This document shows positions 37,301 through 50,245 of a DNA stretch of 64,000 bases, piece after piece. Within the stretch, counting starts at the first letter, position 1. Each line of letters opens with the position of its first letter. The stretch is from NCBI RefSeq assembly GCF_022605725.1, contig NC_065564.1:2458698-2522697 (forward strand), given 5' to 3'. Position numbers and translations under genes: made by a program. Origin of the DNA: Anthonomus grandis grandis. Lineage: Eukaryota > Arthropoda > Insecta > Coleoptera > Curculionidae. The notes beneath the pieces are model-generated. The model saw nothing but the letters and a program-made list of their open reading frames with translations, was not told where the DNA came from and made no database searches.

Positions 37301-37920
37301 TTGAAAAAATAAACTTACCAAAAGATGGAGCATTAAAATAGCAACAAAAAACCCTTATAACACATTTTTCTAAAAGTCACAGTAATGGCACAAAAAATTT
37401 TTTTTATGCCATTACATTTTTGAAAGGGGTACCCCTAGGAAAAGTCTCTTAAAAATGAGTTTTAATTTTTTTTGGGCAAACTGTTGATCCAAGAAAAAAA
37501 GTGTTTTAATTAGAGTTGTAGGGCTTTCAGAGAGCTACAATTTGCAAAATATTCCATGCATCTATATGTCATAGTTTTCCAGAAATTTTGAAAAAACTGA
37601 TTTTCATATTTTCCCAATTTTCTCGAAAACTATTGGTAAAATAAATGTTTTTATTGCAGCAATAGTTTCCATGTAAGGGTGTCTAAAAAAAAGCTGGAAT
37701 ACCTTTTTGCTCCAAATTGCATAATAAAGGAGCTACAGAGGATTTTTGAAAAACAGTCCATTTTTGGGCCAAAAATTGTCAAAAAATAAAAAAATTTTAA
37801 AAACTAAAAAAAAAACATCACCAACACATAAAGCACTAAAACAACAACAAAAAACTCTTACAAAACATTTTTCTATCTACCCCCATACCTCCATAAAAAA
37901 TTTATTAAGTCAAAATAATC
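34345..37920. repeat. Satellite sat1, second array (partial, starts at the gap)
   Basis: About five and a half ~645-bp monomers with the same three inverted repeats as the first array. The first monomer here (GATTTTCGTATTTTTTTAAT, AACTGTGGGGAAAATTAAAG, GAAGAGTGCCTAAAA) matches the one starting at 17655. Distances from that point to TOM40 exon 2 agree within about 6 bp between the two arrays. Two consecutive monomers (36141 and 36785 regions) are nearly identical to each other and differ from their partners at 19.4-20.2 kb. Confidence 0.95.
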
Positions 37921-37943
37921 CTAAAAACTTCTTTAAAACTCAC

Positions 37944-38800
37944 TTTGCTGCTGCACTGAGTAAGGCAATTTCACCCCCGGGCACCCCGGGCCCCTTCTGG
38001 AAAGCCAACTCCGTACCCAGAGCCAACCTCGCCGTAACCGCTTGCAAATAATGCAACACCATAACCCCCGAATTATTAATGATATCCGGATTGGCCATGG
38101 TCACACTGGCCGTATAATCGTCCCCCCTATAATGCATGGTGAGCTGCCCCACTTGGAACTTGGAATTTTGCACTTGGGCCCCGAATTTCGCTTGTAACCT
38201 CGGCCTTAACTGGTGTATAATTGTGGCATTTAGGTTCCCGGTGGGATCGATATCACCCAGCAGGATGGGGTAGGCCTCGCTGGGGGAGATTTGTTTCGTT
38301 CCGACGTATGTGGCCCCAAATCTGTACCCGCTGGGTGTAACCGAACTCATGTTTATCGTGTGCGAGATCTGAAAGTGGTTGCTCAGGCCTCTGGTGAGCA
38401 TTATTCGGCCTCCTTCGAAGCATGTGGGGAACACGTCTGAAAAGGAAATTGTTCACATAGCGAGCAGAAGTTTTTCTGATTAAATAAAACAGTAAAAGAG
38501 GTTCCTTGAAAATAATATTTAACAAATTAATTAGTACATTATACACTACCTTAGAAAGGACTTAATTGTTAAAGGTTACATAAAAGGACTTAATGCACAG
38601 TAACTTAAGGTCAGAGAAGTGAGGTTATGTGGGTACTTACTTTTGCACTTAGTGTGAATTTCTTCCAGTGGTCCGGGGTTTTCTATGGTTTCTTCCTGGG
38701 GCGCTTGGAGGTCGGTGGGTTTTTTTTCGGGGAATCCGGGAGCCCCCGCGGAGGGAGGAGGCGGCGGCGGGGCCGAATAAGCTGCTTGTACATTGCCCAT
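37944..38800 (-). CDS. Tom40: TOM40 exons 1 and 2, second copy (partial)
   Basis: Exon 1 is 38800-38641 and exon 2 is 38436-37944, encoding residues 1-217 with the same amino acids as the first copy. Differences in exon 2 that I found are silent (e.g. CTTAATTGG versus CTTAACTGG on the + strand). Intron 1 differs by small insertions and deletions totalling 11 bp. Exons 3 and 4 are absent because the copy runs into sat1 and then the gap. I interpret this as the other haplotype of the same locus, placed in tandem by the assembler, and not as a second gene. A real truncated duplicate is the alternative. Confidence 0.85.
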
Positions 38801-39381
38801 CTTTTATTTTATACACTACTTTTAATTATTATTAGTTATTTTAAGTTAAGACACTGCACAGTGAGTTTGTGTGGTAACGGGCACCTTTCGGAGGGTTACT
38901 TATGTAAAAATAAAATTAGAAATTTACTGAAATTAGCGGAAATTCCCTGAAAAATCTCCACATTTTCTGTTTTTTGGAAATTATCTGATAATTTGGTTGG
39001 GTGACAGTGACAGTGACGGAACGATAGTAGAGCCACCTGCCAATCAATAACAAGCGGCGTGTGCCCTAAGCAGAAAACTGCCTTGCTATCTTTAAGGTCA
39101 CTGACCCCAAACCTAAAAGAAAACCATTTATGGCTGAAAATTTTAATAAACTCACGTTTGCCCCTAAGATTTTTAATCATAAAACCCCCAGACAAGCCCT
39201 CAAAGACCCCGAAAACCTTCGAGAACCTTCACTTAAGCCTCCCTTACACAAAAACCCCTGACCTTAATATAACGGTCAAATTTCAAATTCATATCGACAA
39301 AATGGCCGCCGCAATCGGTTCGACTCAGGGTTATTTATGTCAGTTAATTTTGTAAATAAAACCGGGAATGTGTCGTGAAAC
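38801..39381. promoter_or_regulatory. Shared divergent promoter of TOM40 and MELK, second copy
   Basis: Same length (581 bp) and nearly the same sequence as 22105-22685, with a few substitutions such as AACAAGCGG for AACAGGCGG. Confidence 0.6.
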
Positions 39382-41169
39382 ATGGTAAAGTTTAGCGTTT
39401 TAAAGGGCCTGTACGAGACCGAAAAGACCATAGGGTGCGGGGGGTTCGCCAAAGTGAAATTGGCGACCCACGTAGCCACCGGGGAAAAAGTGGCCATAAA
39501 AATAATGGAAAAAAAAATGTTAAAAGACGATTTGCATAGGGTCAGCCTGGAGCTAAGTGCCCTAAAGAGTTTGTATCACGAGAATATTTGTCAGCTCTAT
39601 CAGGTAGACCATTTGTAGACCCAACTGTACCACAATTTTTTGAAAAACGCCAGTTTTTCTTCGGTTCCAGGTGATGGAAACCGAAACCCATTTTTTCTTG
39701 GTAATGGAACACTGCTCAGGTGGTGAACTGTTCGATCATATAGTGGAGAAAAACCGCTTAACAGAAGCAGAAAGTCGCACCTTTTTCAGGCAAATTGTTA
39801 GTGCAGTGGCTTACTTGCACAGTTTGGGTTATGCCCACCGAGACTTGAAACCTGTAAATATCACCCCAAACTGGTGTAGTGACGTAAAAAAAATGTTTAC
39901 AACCATTTTAGGAGAACGTTTTACTGGACAGAAACCAAAATTTAAAATTAATTGATTTTGGTTTGTGTGCCAAGCCCGAGGGGGGCATGCAGAGCCCCTT
40001 GTACACCTCCTGTGGCTCCCCCACTTATGCCGCCCCCGAATTAATTTTGGGGCAACAATATTTGGGACAGGAGGTGGACGTGTGGGCCATGGGGGTCCTG
40101 CTTTATGCCTTACTAGCAGGGTGTTTACCATTCGATGATGTTGATGTCAGTAATTTGTATAGGAAAATTTTGGTAAGTGTTTATCTTTAATCTGGGCGCA
40201 GTATTTTAGTTGATTTTTTGCAAAAACTGCAGGTGGAAATGTGGCTTCCTGTGAAAAATCTTTTGTTAGGAAAACTGTTGGTCCAAGAGAGAAACTCTCT
40301 GAATAAAAGTTGTAGGGCCTTAAGAGGCCTACAATTTGCAAAATATTTTGGACATCTATATATCTATAAGTGTTTATTTTTAATCTGGACTCAGTTCAGC
40401 TTTTTGAATAAATTCTACAAGCAAGCCATATTCCACTGTTAGGCCGAACTTCTCTTTTACCAGGCTCCAGTGCATCCCCAATCCGTTGTACATCCTTTTG
40501 TTCTCCTTGTCCAGTATCCTCTTGATTTTCTTTTTAATTATTTTGTTAAATAGGAGGGAGGGGCCCAAAGTGAGCCCTGCTGAGCACAAACATAGGCTGC
40601 ACCCTCCCAGGAGAGTTATGAAGTTTTTGGGGATTTTATTGGCCAGTAGGGCGTTTATTTGGCCCACTGTATACCTGAAAAAAATTAGTTTTTAAATTAA
40701 ATTTAATTGTTTTTTAAAATTACTTACTGGAACTCTTCGGGGGCCAGTTGAGACTTCAGTTTGGGGGGCAGATCAAGCTTATAATGGCTGTGAATACCGT
40801 AAACGACATAACGACCGTCACCTCTGATTAAAATTCGGTTGTTTTGGCTCATGTTGTCAGAAAATCGACTTTTTCGAGGTTGACTTATGTGCCAGAATGT
40901 TCCAAGAAAAATCCCCTAAAGCCAAAACTGGTTTTTAGAGCGGAAAATACGACGAACCCTCATTTATCTCCAAAGAGAGTCGCTCCCTCATAAGATCGAT
41001 GCTCCAAGTGGAGCCGAAAAAACGCATCAAAGTCTCCGAGCTGCTCAGTCATCCCTGGATGACGTTGGGCATTCTGTCGCCCGTCAAGTGTCGCCTCCAA
41101 AGTCCCATAGACCTAGATCGGGACTGCGTGAAGGTCTGTTAAACGTGTCCTCAATCACGGGAGGGTTTA

Positions 41170-41206
<37 letters not shown>

Positions 41207-43863
41207 GTTATAGCAAAATTCTTGGACATCGATGAGGGCGCGGTAAAAAGCGACCTGGAACAGTGGAAATACGACTACACCACCGTAACGTATTTCTTAC
41301 TGTTGAGTCGAAAGAGGCGAGGGCAAACTTTGAAATTGAACCCCGCCTGTGCCTGGAAGCACGTGAAACACCCCGAACAGGTGCGACAGGACGCTCTTTT
41401 TTTTTTTTTTTTGAACCTGATAAACAGTTTCGTCTTCTCTTCGTCTTCAGGCGCCGTTAATCGAGCAGCCTCTTGACCCGATTAACGGGCATCACCGCAC
41501 CCCGAACGGTCCCATCAAAATCCGTCGTAAGTTCGGGGTGAGGAGTCCGGGGTGTTTGAGTCCCGCCTCAAATATGGAGGTCGAAGGGGCCTGTTACAGT
41601 CCCGTACAGTTTTTAGATCCGAATTGTGAGAATTATTGCAGCACAAACAGGAAGAGGCCCAGGAGTTCCCTCCTTATGGACGAGGCCAGTCCAGGTAAGA
41701 ACGAAAACGACGAATTCTGTATAGATGGCTCTGCAAGTCGTTTTTGTTCGATCAAGGGTAGCCATGACGCGCGTTCTTTACGTTTGTTCAAACGGTGTGC
41801 GTAAATTACCGAACAGAACTCGCCTTTATTGAGTTAGGTGAGCTTAGGCGAGATGGCGCGGCGTGTTTCGTTTTCGTTAATAATATAATGAGTGATTGTC
41901 AAGAGGTCCGGACCATTTTCGAACAAAAATTCCCCGAACAAAACGGTGCAACTTCAGTTGCGAAACGGTCCTTCGATTGTCCCTCCCGATAAATCAGCCG
42001 GGTTGTCGCATGTATCTGGCAAACGGTCGACAGGTAAAGCAGTTAAAAGTTTAAAGGGGGAGGGTGGGTAGGCCCCCGCCGGTTTTCTTTACGACCCTGC
42101 AACTCTTAAATTAGTTGGGGGACTAATAAGGCTCCCCGGAGCCCCATACGTTTTTCGCGCCCCATAGCTTGGAACTCGCAGGGGCGTACAAGTACCAAAT
42201 TGCGTCATAACTTCGTTGCGATTTAAGGCGGGTATGGATGCGCCACTGGCCGAAAGTAATGGCCGTTTTAACTTTTGGCGCCTATTCGCGACACCTTACA
42301 ACTTCCTTGCAAACTAAACTTCTTGGGGGAGTTATTTCGGGCCCGGGGAATTTATGGGGGCAGTTACAGACGGTTTATCGTCCGGAAAAACTATAACTAC
42401 CCTATTTTAAATTAAAAGGAGTTTTACCTTCTTCCGAAGGGGAAATTTTGGAATCGTTTGGACCTCTTTGGTATTGGCACACCCTCTATTACCACACTGT
42501 TGACTTGTTGAAATATATATGGACTTTGCTATTACTTCCTCCAGTATTTTAAACATTTCTTTCAGTGCCGACGAAAAAAGCGACCCCGGGAGCCAAGGGA
42601 ACCCCCGCCGTCGCAGCAAAAACCCCCGATAGGTAAGGGATCTCTTATACACACAAATATACACCCATACACACACACAAATCCGGGCATTAATTGGTTG
42701 TTTTAACCCCAATTTAACGTCGGCGTGTCCCCATAAACAGCGGCCGTTTCGGTTTACTGTACCTCGTACACTTCGCATGTTTACGATTTCAATTAGTTAC
42801 GCCCATTGATGGCTCTGGATCTCCATATACAGAGAGGGTTGTTGTTGTTGTTTAAATATTTCAGGAGGAATTTGTGCGAAACCCCCGGCTCAGCCAGGAG
42901 GATGTTGGGAAGCATCGAGAAGTCTTTCCATAAGGTGCGTCACGTGTTGACCCCCAAGAAACCGGCGATCGTGGTCCAAGAGGGCCCCGTCGTCTTAAAT
43001 GGCAAGGTAATAAACCTTAAAAGGGGTCCTTAGCGGTGAGATGTTCGACGTGGCAAACGGTGGCGCCCCCGCATAAATTAGTTCGGATACATCTCACCGC
43101 TTCGGAACTGTTTTTTAGTGAGAGAGGGTTCTTATTTTAGGACTTGTGTAACGTTTCCACCACCCAGTGTAAGGATCCCGAGTACGTTATCGTGGAACTG
43201 TGCAAAGGATTGGAGGGCAAAGGGATCACGTGCACTAGAAAAGGGTGAGTGATTCCGTTATTTATCGATTGCCTAATTTCGTTTACCGTTCTAATAATAA
43301 TAAGGAACATAACATGATAGGGAAGTCGCAGATTAGTGAATTACGCAGAATGGTAGCCCCGAGGTTTTAATTGCGCAAATCGAGTACCCGTCCTGACGGG
43401 TTATGATGGGTTCGAATGGGTTGTTTGGTTACTAAGTATATACCTGGGGCACCGTTCGGTGGGTGGTACCGTCCATGATAAGTGGGGCGTCATAGGTGGC
43501 CTGCTGACGATAACATTAAATTTCAGTTTTCGTATCAAGGGCAGCCTGGAACCGTCTACCGCGAACCGTTTGGGGGGTTGCTCGTTCGAGCTGGAAATTT
43601 GTTATCTTCCGCACCTGGGTACGGTCGTTCCCGATCGGACTCTTACCCCGACGAAATCGATCTTGAAACAGGGAATTTTCAATCAGGAAACTGGTCAGAA
43701 CGAGGCGATTTCGGAGCTTCGGGGTAAGAGTTACGTGGGAATAAAGAGGAAGAGACTGAAGGGCGACTCTTGGTGTTACAAGAAGGTGTGCGAACAGGTG
43801 CTGGCGCTCACTTGTACCGGATTTAGTGCCAAGGAGGGACGAATTATGGAGTCGGCCGTTTAA
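39382..43863 (+). CDS. Melk: MELK, second copy (complete frame; probably the other haplotype)
   Basis: Exons 39382-39603, 39671-39853, 39912-40172, 40939-41133, 41207-41380, 41451-41694, 42566-42632, 42865-43006, 43141-43244 and 43527-43863 give 642 residues. I find two amino-acid differences from the first copy: L295I (GACCTC/GACATC, exon 5) and T484I (exon 8). All kinase motifs (K40, HRD, DFG, T167) and the KA1 domain are the same. Introns differ by substitutions and short indels, such as a ~15-bp insertion near 43332 and the poly-T length before exon 5. This level of change fits two alleles. The flanking barcodes and gap make a real tandem paralog unlikely but not excluded. Confidence 0.9.
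40205..40370 (+). repeat. Isolated sat1 fragment in MELK intron 3 (second copy)
   Basis: Counterpart of 23515-23665, with the same TTTTTTGCAAAAACTGCAGG start and AATTTGCAAAATATTTTG end, plus a few substitutions and an extra TCTA near 40366. Confidence 0.8.
40380..40852 (-). CDS. CHIC-like protein nested in MELK intron 3, second copy
   Basis: Exons 40852-40728 and 40674-40380 keep the same 139-residue frame as the first copy. Differences I saw are silent or lie outside the exons (e.g. CATTTTGTCAG versus CATGTTGTCAG just before the start codon). It is again antisense in MELK intron 3, 86 bp from exon 4. Persistence of the frame in both versions supports it being a real gene. As with MELK, this is probably an allele and not a second locus. 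Confidence 0.72.
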
Positions 43864-44248
43864 AATTGAATTGTCTTTGCTTAGTGACTGAATTAATTGA
43901 AGATTTTGGGTTGTTTTTATAGAGATAATCTCATTTATTTACTATTATTTTGTAAAATATGTAAAAATAAGACTTTTTGTAATTTTTCATATGTTTTTCT
44001 ATAATTCTTTTTTGTATTTTTTTTCTAATTGGCATAAAGTTTATATTTAACGCATGCAGTTAATTCTTATATTTCCAGCACGGATAGTATTTATTGTAGT
44101 CGTACGGAGCTAATCAAACTTTATATTTTTATATGTTTACACTCATTAAAATTATATTTGGTTGTTGGTGTTTTTTATTTTTTTTTGGTAAAACTTAAAC
44201 ACATAAAACCTTTACTTATGACTTAAGTCTCATTTTAAACTTTTTTCA
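43864..44248 (+). other. MELK 3' UTR and flank (second copy), cut by a barcode
   Basis: Essentially identical to 27149-27533 up to TTTTTTCAA, where the barcode begins. In the first copy the same point reads on through CAAAAATTGAATTTTTTCG into sat2. Confidence 0.6.
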
Positions 44249-44264
44249 ACACATCTCGTGAGAG
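44249..44264 (+). other. Internal sequencing barcode at the MELK flank/sat2 junction
   Basis: Full 16-mer ACACATCTCGTGAGAG. It replaces the genomic junction seen at 27534-27555. The sat2 unit after it matches the unit starting near 29935 of the first array (GATTGTTTTTATCAAG, CTATCGTAAAAGC, AAGGACAAAAC), not the first unit, so about 2.4 kb appear to be skipped. Confidence 0.85.
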
Positions 44265-46242
44265 TTTCGAATTCGAACTAACTATACCAGCGGATTGTTT
44301 TTATCAAGTAGATCATGAAAATACCGGGTTATAAGGGAATCGGAGCAGAACTAAGAAATCGAGTATTTTTTTGACCTCGTTTTTGAGGCCAAAAATGGGC
44401 ATCAAAAATGCCATATCTCGGCTATCGTAAAAGCTACGACCTTGCGGATGGTCTCGTTGGATTCAGAAGGACAAAACTAAGGCAAAACCGTTGGAATTTT
44501 CCAGATAGTGCCTATAGAAGCCGAGATATCGACCTCCAAAGTTTGGGATTTTTCATTTTTCGGGTATACCCCCCCGTATCGAATTTTTCACCAAAAATTG
44601 ATTTTTTTCGTATTTGAACTAACTATACCAGCGGCTTTTTCCCATCACCTACAACACAAAAACACCGGGTTATAATGAGTTTCGAGAAAAACTAAGCGAC
44701 TTATAGCACTTTGAAAATGCGAAAAATCGATTTCCTTTAAACCCGAAAATAGCTATAGAAACCCCTATCAGTGGCTTATTCCCATCACCTACATCACGAA
44801 AACACCGGATTATAACGGAATTCGACCGAAACAAGTGGAATTATAGCACTTTGAAAATTCGGAAAAAAGTCAATTTTTGACCTCGTTTTTGAGCCCAAAA
44901 ATGGGCCCTAAAAATGCAAGATCTCAGCTAATATGAGAGCTACGACCTTGCGGATGGTCTCGTTCGATTCAGAAGGACGAAACTAAGACAAAACCGTTGG
45001 AATTTTCCAGATAGTGCCTATAGAAGCCGAGATATCGACCTCCAAAGTTTGGGATTTTTCATTTTTCGGGTATACCCCCCCGTATCGAATTTTTCACCAA
45101 AAATTGATTTTTTTCGTATTTGAACTAACTATACCAGCGGCTTTTTCCCATCACCTACAACACGAAAACACCGGGTTATAATGAGTTTCGAGAAAAACTA
45201 AGGGAATTATAGCACTTTGAAAATGCGAAAAATCGATTTCTTTAAATTCGAAAATAGCTATAGAAACCCCTATCAGTGGCTTATTCCCATCACCTACATC
45301 ACGAAAACACCGGATTATAACGGAATTCGACCGAAACAAGTGGAATTATAGCACTTTGAAAATTCGGAAAAAAGTCAATTTTTGACCCCGTTTTTGAGCC
45401 CAAAAATGGGCCCTAAAAATGCAAGATCTCAGCTAATATGAGAGCTACGACCTTGCGGATGGTCTCGTTCGATTCAGAAGGACGAAACTAAGACAAAACC
45501 GTTGGAATTTTCCAGATAGTGCCTATAGAAGCCGAGATATCGACCTCCAAAGTTTGGGATTTTTCATTTTTCGGGTATACCCCCCCGTATCGAATTTTTC
45601 ACCAAAAATTGATTTTTTTTGTATTTGAACTAACTATACCAGCGGCTTTTTCCCATCACCTACAACACGAAAACACCGGGTTATAATGAGTTTCGAGAAA
45701 AACTAAGGGAATTATAGCACTTTGAAAATGCGAAAAATCGATTTCCTTTAAATTCGAAAATAGCTATAGAAACCCCTATCAGTGGCTTATTCCCATCACC
45801 TGCATCACGAAAACACCGGATTATAACGGAATTCGACCGAAACAAGTGGAATTATAGCACTTTGAAAAATCGGAAAAAAGTCAATTTTTGACCCCGATTT
45901 TGAGCCCAAAAATGGGCCCTAAAAATGCAAGATCTCAGCTAATATGAGAGCTACGACCTTGCGGATGGTCTCGTTCGATTCAGAAGGACGAAACTAAGAC
46001 AAATCCGTTGGAATTTTCCCAATAGCTCCCATAGAAGCCGAGATATCGGCCTTCAAAGTTTGGGTTTTTTCATTTTTCGGGTATACCCCCCCGTTTGGAT
46101 TTTTTTCAGAAATTTTTTTTTTTTTCGAATTCGAACTAACTATACCAGCGGATTGTTTTTATCAAGTAGATCACGAAAATACCGGGTTATAAGGGAATCG
46201 GAGCAGAACTAAGAAATCGAGTATTTTTTTGACCTCGTTTTT

Positions 46243-46258
46243 ACACATCTCGTGAGAG
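46243..46258 (+). other. Internal sequencing barcode inside sat2
   Basis: Full 16-mer ACACATCTCGTGAGAG between CTCGTTTTT and TATCAAAAATGCC. In uninterrupted units about 16 bases (GAGGCCAAAAATGGGC) stand in this place, so the barcode substitutes for them almost length for length. Confidence 0.85.
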
Positions 46259-49200
46259 TATCAAAAATGCCATATCTCGGCTATCGTAAAAGCTACGACC
46301 TTGCGGATGGTCTCGTTGGATTCAGAAGGACAAAACTAAGACAAAACCGTTGGAATTTTCCAGATAGTGCCTATAGAAGCCGAGATATCGACCTCCAAAG
46401 TTTGGGATTTTTCATTTTTCGGGTATACCCCCCCGTATCGAATTTTTCACCAAAAATTGATTTTTTTCGTATTTGAACTAACTATACCAGCGGCTTTTTC
46501 CCATCACCTACAACACAAAAACACCGGGTTATAATGAGTTTCGAGAAAAACTAAGGGACTTATAGCACTTTGAAAATGCGAAAAATCGATTTCCTTTAAA
46601 CCCGAAAATAGCTATAGAAACCCCTATCAGTGGCTTATTCCCATCACCTACATCACGAAAACACCGGATTATAACGGAATTCGACCGAAACAAGTGGAAT
46701 TATAGCACTTTGAAATTTCGGAAAAAAGTCAATTTTTGACCTCGTTTTTGAGCCCAAAAATGGGCCCTAAAAATGCAAGATCTCAGCTAATATGAGAGCT
46801 ACGACCTTGCGGATGGTCTCGTTCGATTCAGAAGGACGAAACTAAGACAAAACCGTTGGAATTTTCCAGATAGTGCCTATAGAAGCCGAGATATCGACCT
46901 CCAAAGTTTGGGATTTTCATTTTTCGGGTATACCCCCCCGTATCGAATTTTTCACCAAAAATTGATTTTTTTCGTATTTGAACTAACTATACCAGCGGCT
47001 TTTTCCCATCACCTACAACACGAAAACACCGGGTTATAATGAGTTTCGAGAAAAACTAAGGGAATTATAGCACTTTGAAAATGCGAAAAATCGATTTCCT
47101 TTAAATTCGAAAATAGCTATAGAAACCCCTATCAGTGGCTTATTCCCATCACCTACATCACGAAAACACCGGATTATAACGGAATTCGACCGAAACAAGT
47201 GGAATTATAGCACTTTGAAAAATCGGAAAAAAGTCAATTTTTGACCCCGTTTTTGAGCCCAAAAATGGGCCCTAAAAATGCAAGATCTCAGCTAATATGA
47301 GAGCTACGACCTTGCGGATGGTCTCGTTCGATTCAGAAGGACGAAACTAAGACAAAACCGTTGGAATTTTCCAGATAGTGCCTATAGAAGCCGAGATATC
47401 GGCCTTCAAAGTTTGAGTTTTTTTATTTTTCGGGTATACCCCCCCGTTTGGATTTTTTTCAGAAATTTTTTTTTTTTTTCGAATTCGAACTAACTATACC
47501 AGCGGATTGTTCTCATCAAGTAGATCACGAAAATACCGGGTTATAAGGGAATCGGAGCAGAACTAAGAAATCGAGTATTTTTTTGACCTCGTTTTTGAGG
47601 CCAAAAATGGGCATCAAAAATGCCATATCTCGGCTATCCTAAAAGCTACGACCTTGCGGATGGTCTCGTTCGATTCAGAACGACGAAACTAAGACAAATC
47701 CGTTGGAATTTTCCCAATAGCTCCCATAGAAGCCCAGATATCGGCCTTCAAAGTTTGGGTTTTTTCATTTTTCGGGTATACCCCCCCGTTTGGATTTTTT
47801 TCAGAAAAATTTTTTTTTTTTTCGAATTCGAACTAACTATACCAGCGGATTGTTCTCATCAAGTAGATCACGAAAATACCGGGTTATAAGGGAATCGGAG
47901 CAGAACTAAGAAATCGAGTATTTTTTTGACCTCGTTTTTGAGGCCAAAAATGGGCATCAAAAATGCCATATCTCGCTATCCTAAAAGCTACGACCTTGCG
48001 GATAGTCTCGTTCGATTCAGAACGACGAAACTAAGACAAATCCGTTGGAATTTTCCCAATAGCTCCCATAGAAGCCCAGATATCGGCCTTCAAAGTTTGG
48101 GTTTTTTCATTTTTCGGGTATACCCCCCCGTTTGGATTTTTTTCAGAAAAATTTTTTTTTTTCGAATTCGAACTAACTATACCAGCGGATTGTTCTCATC
48201 AAGTAGATCACGAAAATACCGGGTTATAAGGGAATCGGAGCAGAACTAAGAAATCGAGTATTTTTTTGACCTCGTTTTTGAGGCCAAAAATGGGCATCAA
48301 AAATGCCATATCTCGGCTATCCTAAAAGCTACGACCTTGCGGATGGTCTCGTTCGATTCAGAACGACGAAACTAAGACAAATCCGTTGGAATTTTCCCAA
48401 TAGCTCCCATAGAAGCCGAGATATCGGCCTTCAAAGTTTGGGTTTTTTCATTTTTCGGGTATACCCCCCCGTATCGAATTTTTCACCAAAAATTGATTTT
48501 TTTCGTATTTGAACTAACTATACCAGCGGCTTTTTCCCATCACCTACAATACGAAAACACCGGGTTATAATGAGTTTCGAGAAAAACTAAGGGAATTATA
48601 GCACTTTGAAATGCGAAAGATCGATTTCCTTTAAACCCGAAAATAGCTATAGAAACCCCTATCAGTGGCTTATTCCCATCACCTACATCACGAAAACACC
48701 GGATTATAACGGAATTCGACCGAAACAAGTGGAATTATAGCACTTGAAAATTCGGAAAAAAGTCAATTTTTGACCTCGTTTTTGAGCCCAAAAATGGGCC
48801 CTAAAAATGCAAGATCTCAGCTAATATGAGAGCTACGACCTTGCGGATGGTCTCGTTCGATTCAGAAGGACGAAACTAAGACAAAACCGTTGGAATTTTC
48901 CAGATAGTGCCTATAGAAGCCGAGATATCGACCTCCAAAGTTTGGGATTTTCATTTTTCGGGTATACCCCCCCGTATCGAATTTTTCACGAAAAATTGAT
49001 TTTTTTCGTATTTGAACTAACTATACCAGCGGCTTTTTCCCATCACCTACAACACGAAAACACCGGGTTATAATGAGTTTCGAGAAAAACTAAGGGAATT
49101 ATAGCACTTTGAAAATGCGAAAATCGATTTTCTTTAAACCCGAAAATAGCTATAGAAACCCCTATCAGTGGCTTATTTCCATCACCTACATCACGAAAAC

Positions 49201-50245
49201 ACCGGATTATAACGGAATTCGACCGAAACAAGTGGAATTATAGCACTTTGAAAATTCGGAAAAAAGTCAATTTTTGACCCCCGTTTTTGAGCCCAAAAAT
49301 GGGCCCTAAAAATGTAAGATCTCAGCTAATATGAGAGCTACGACCTTGCGGATGGTCTCGTTCGATTCAGAAGGACGAAACTAAGACAAAACCGTTGGAA
49401 TTTTCCAGATAGTGCCTATAGAAGCCGAGATATCGGCCTTCAAAGTTTGGGTTTTTTTATTTTTCGGGTATACCCCCCCGTTTGGATTTTTTTTAGAAAA
49501 TTTTTTTTTTTTTCGAATTCGAACTAACTATACCAGCGGATTGTTCTCATCAAGTAGATCACGAAAATACCGGGTTATAAGGGAATCGGAGCAGAACTAA
49601 GAAATCGAGTATTTTTTTGACCTCGTTTTTGAGGCCAAAAATGGGCATCAAAAATGCCATATCTCGGCTATCCTAAAAGCTACGACCTTGCGGATGGTCT
49701 CGTTGGATTCAGAACGAGAAACTAAGACAAATCCGTTGGAATTTTCCCAATAGCTCCCATAGAAGCCGAGATATCGGCCTTCAAAGTTTGGGTTTTTTTC
49801 ATTTTTCGGGTATACCCCCCCGTTTGGATTTTTTTCAGAAAAATTTTTTTTTTAGAATTCGAACTAACTATACCAGCGGATTGTTCTCATCAAGTAGATC
49901 ACGAAAATACCGGGTTATAAGGGAATCGGAGCAGAACTAAGAAATCGAGTATTTTTTTGACCTCGTTTTTGAGGCCAAAAATGGGCCCTAAAAATGCAAG
50001 ATCTCAGCTAATATGAGAGCTACGACCTTGCGGATGGTCTCGTTTGATTCAGAAGGACGAAACTAAGACAAAACCATTGGAATTTTCCAGATAGTGCCTA
50101 TAGAAGCCGAGATATCGACCTCCAAAGTTTGGGATTTTTCATTTTCGGGTATACCCCCCCCGTATCGAATTTTTCACCAAAAATTGATTTTTTTCGTATT
50201 TGAACTAACTATACCAGCGGCTTTTTCCCATCACCTACAACACGA

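Noticed and set aside
37944..43863. A real tandem duplication of TOM40 and MELK as new genes
   Set aside because: The 100-N gap, paired barcodes and allele-level divergence fit duplicated haplotypes better. Kept as an alternative.
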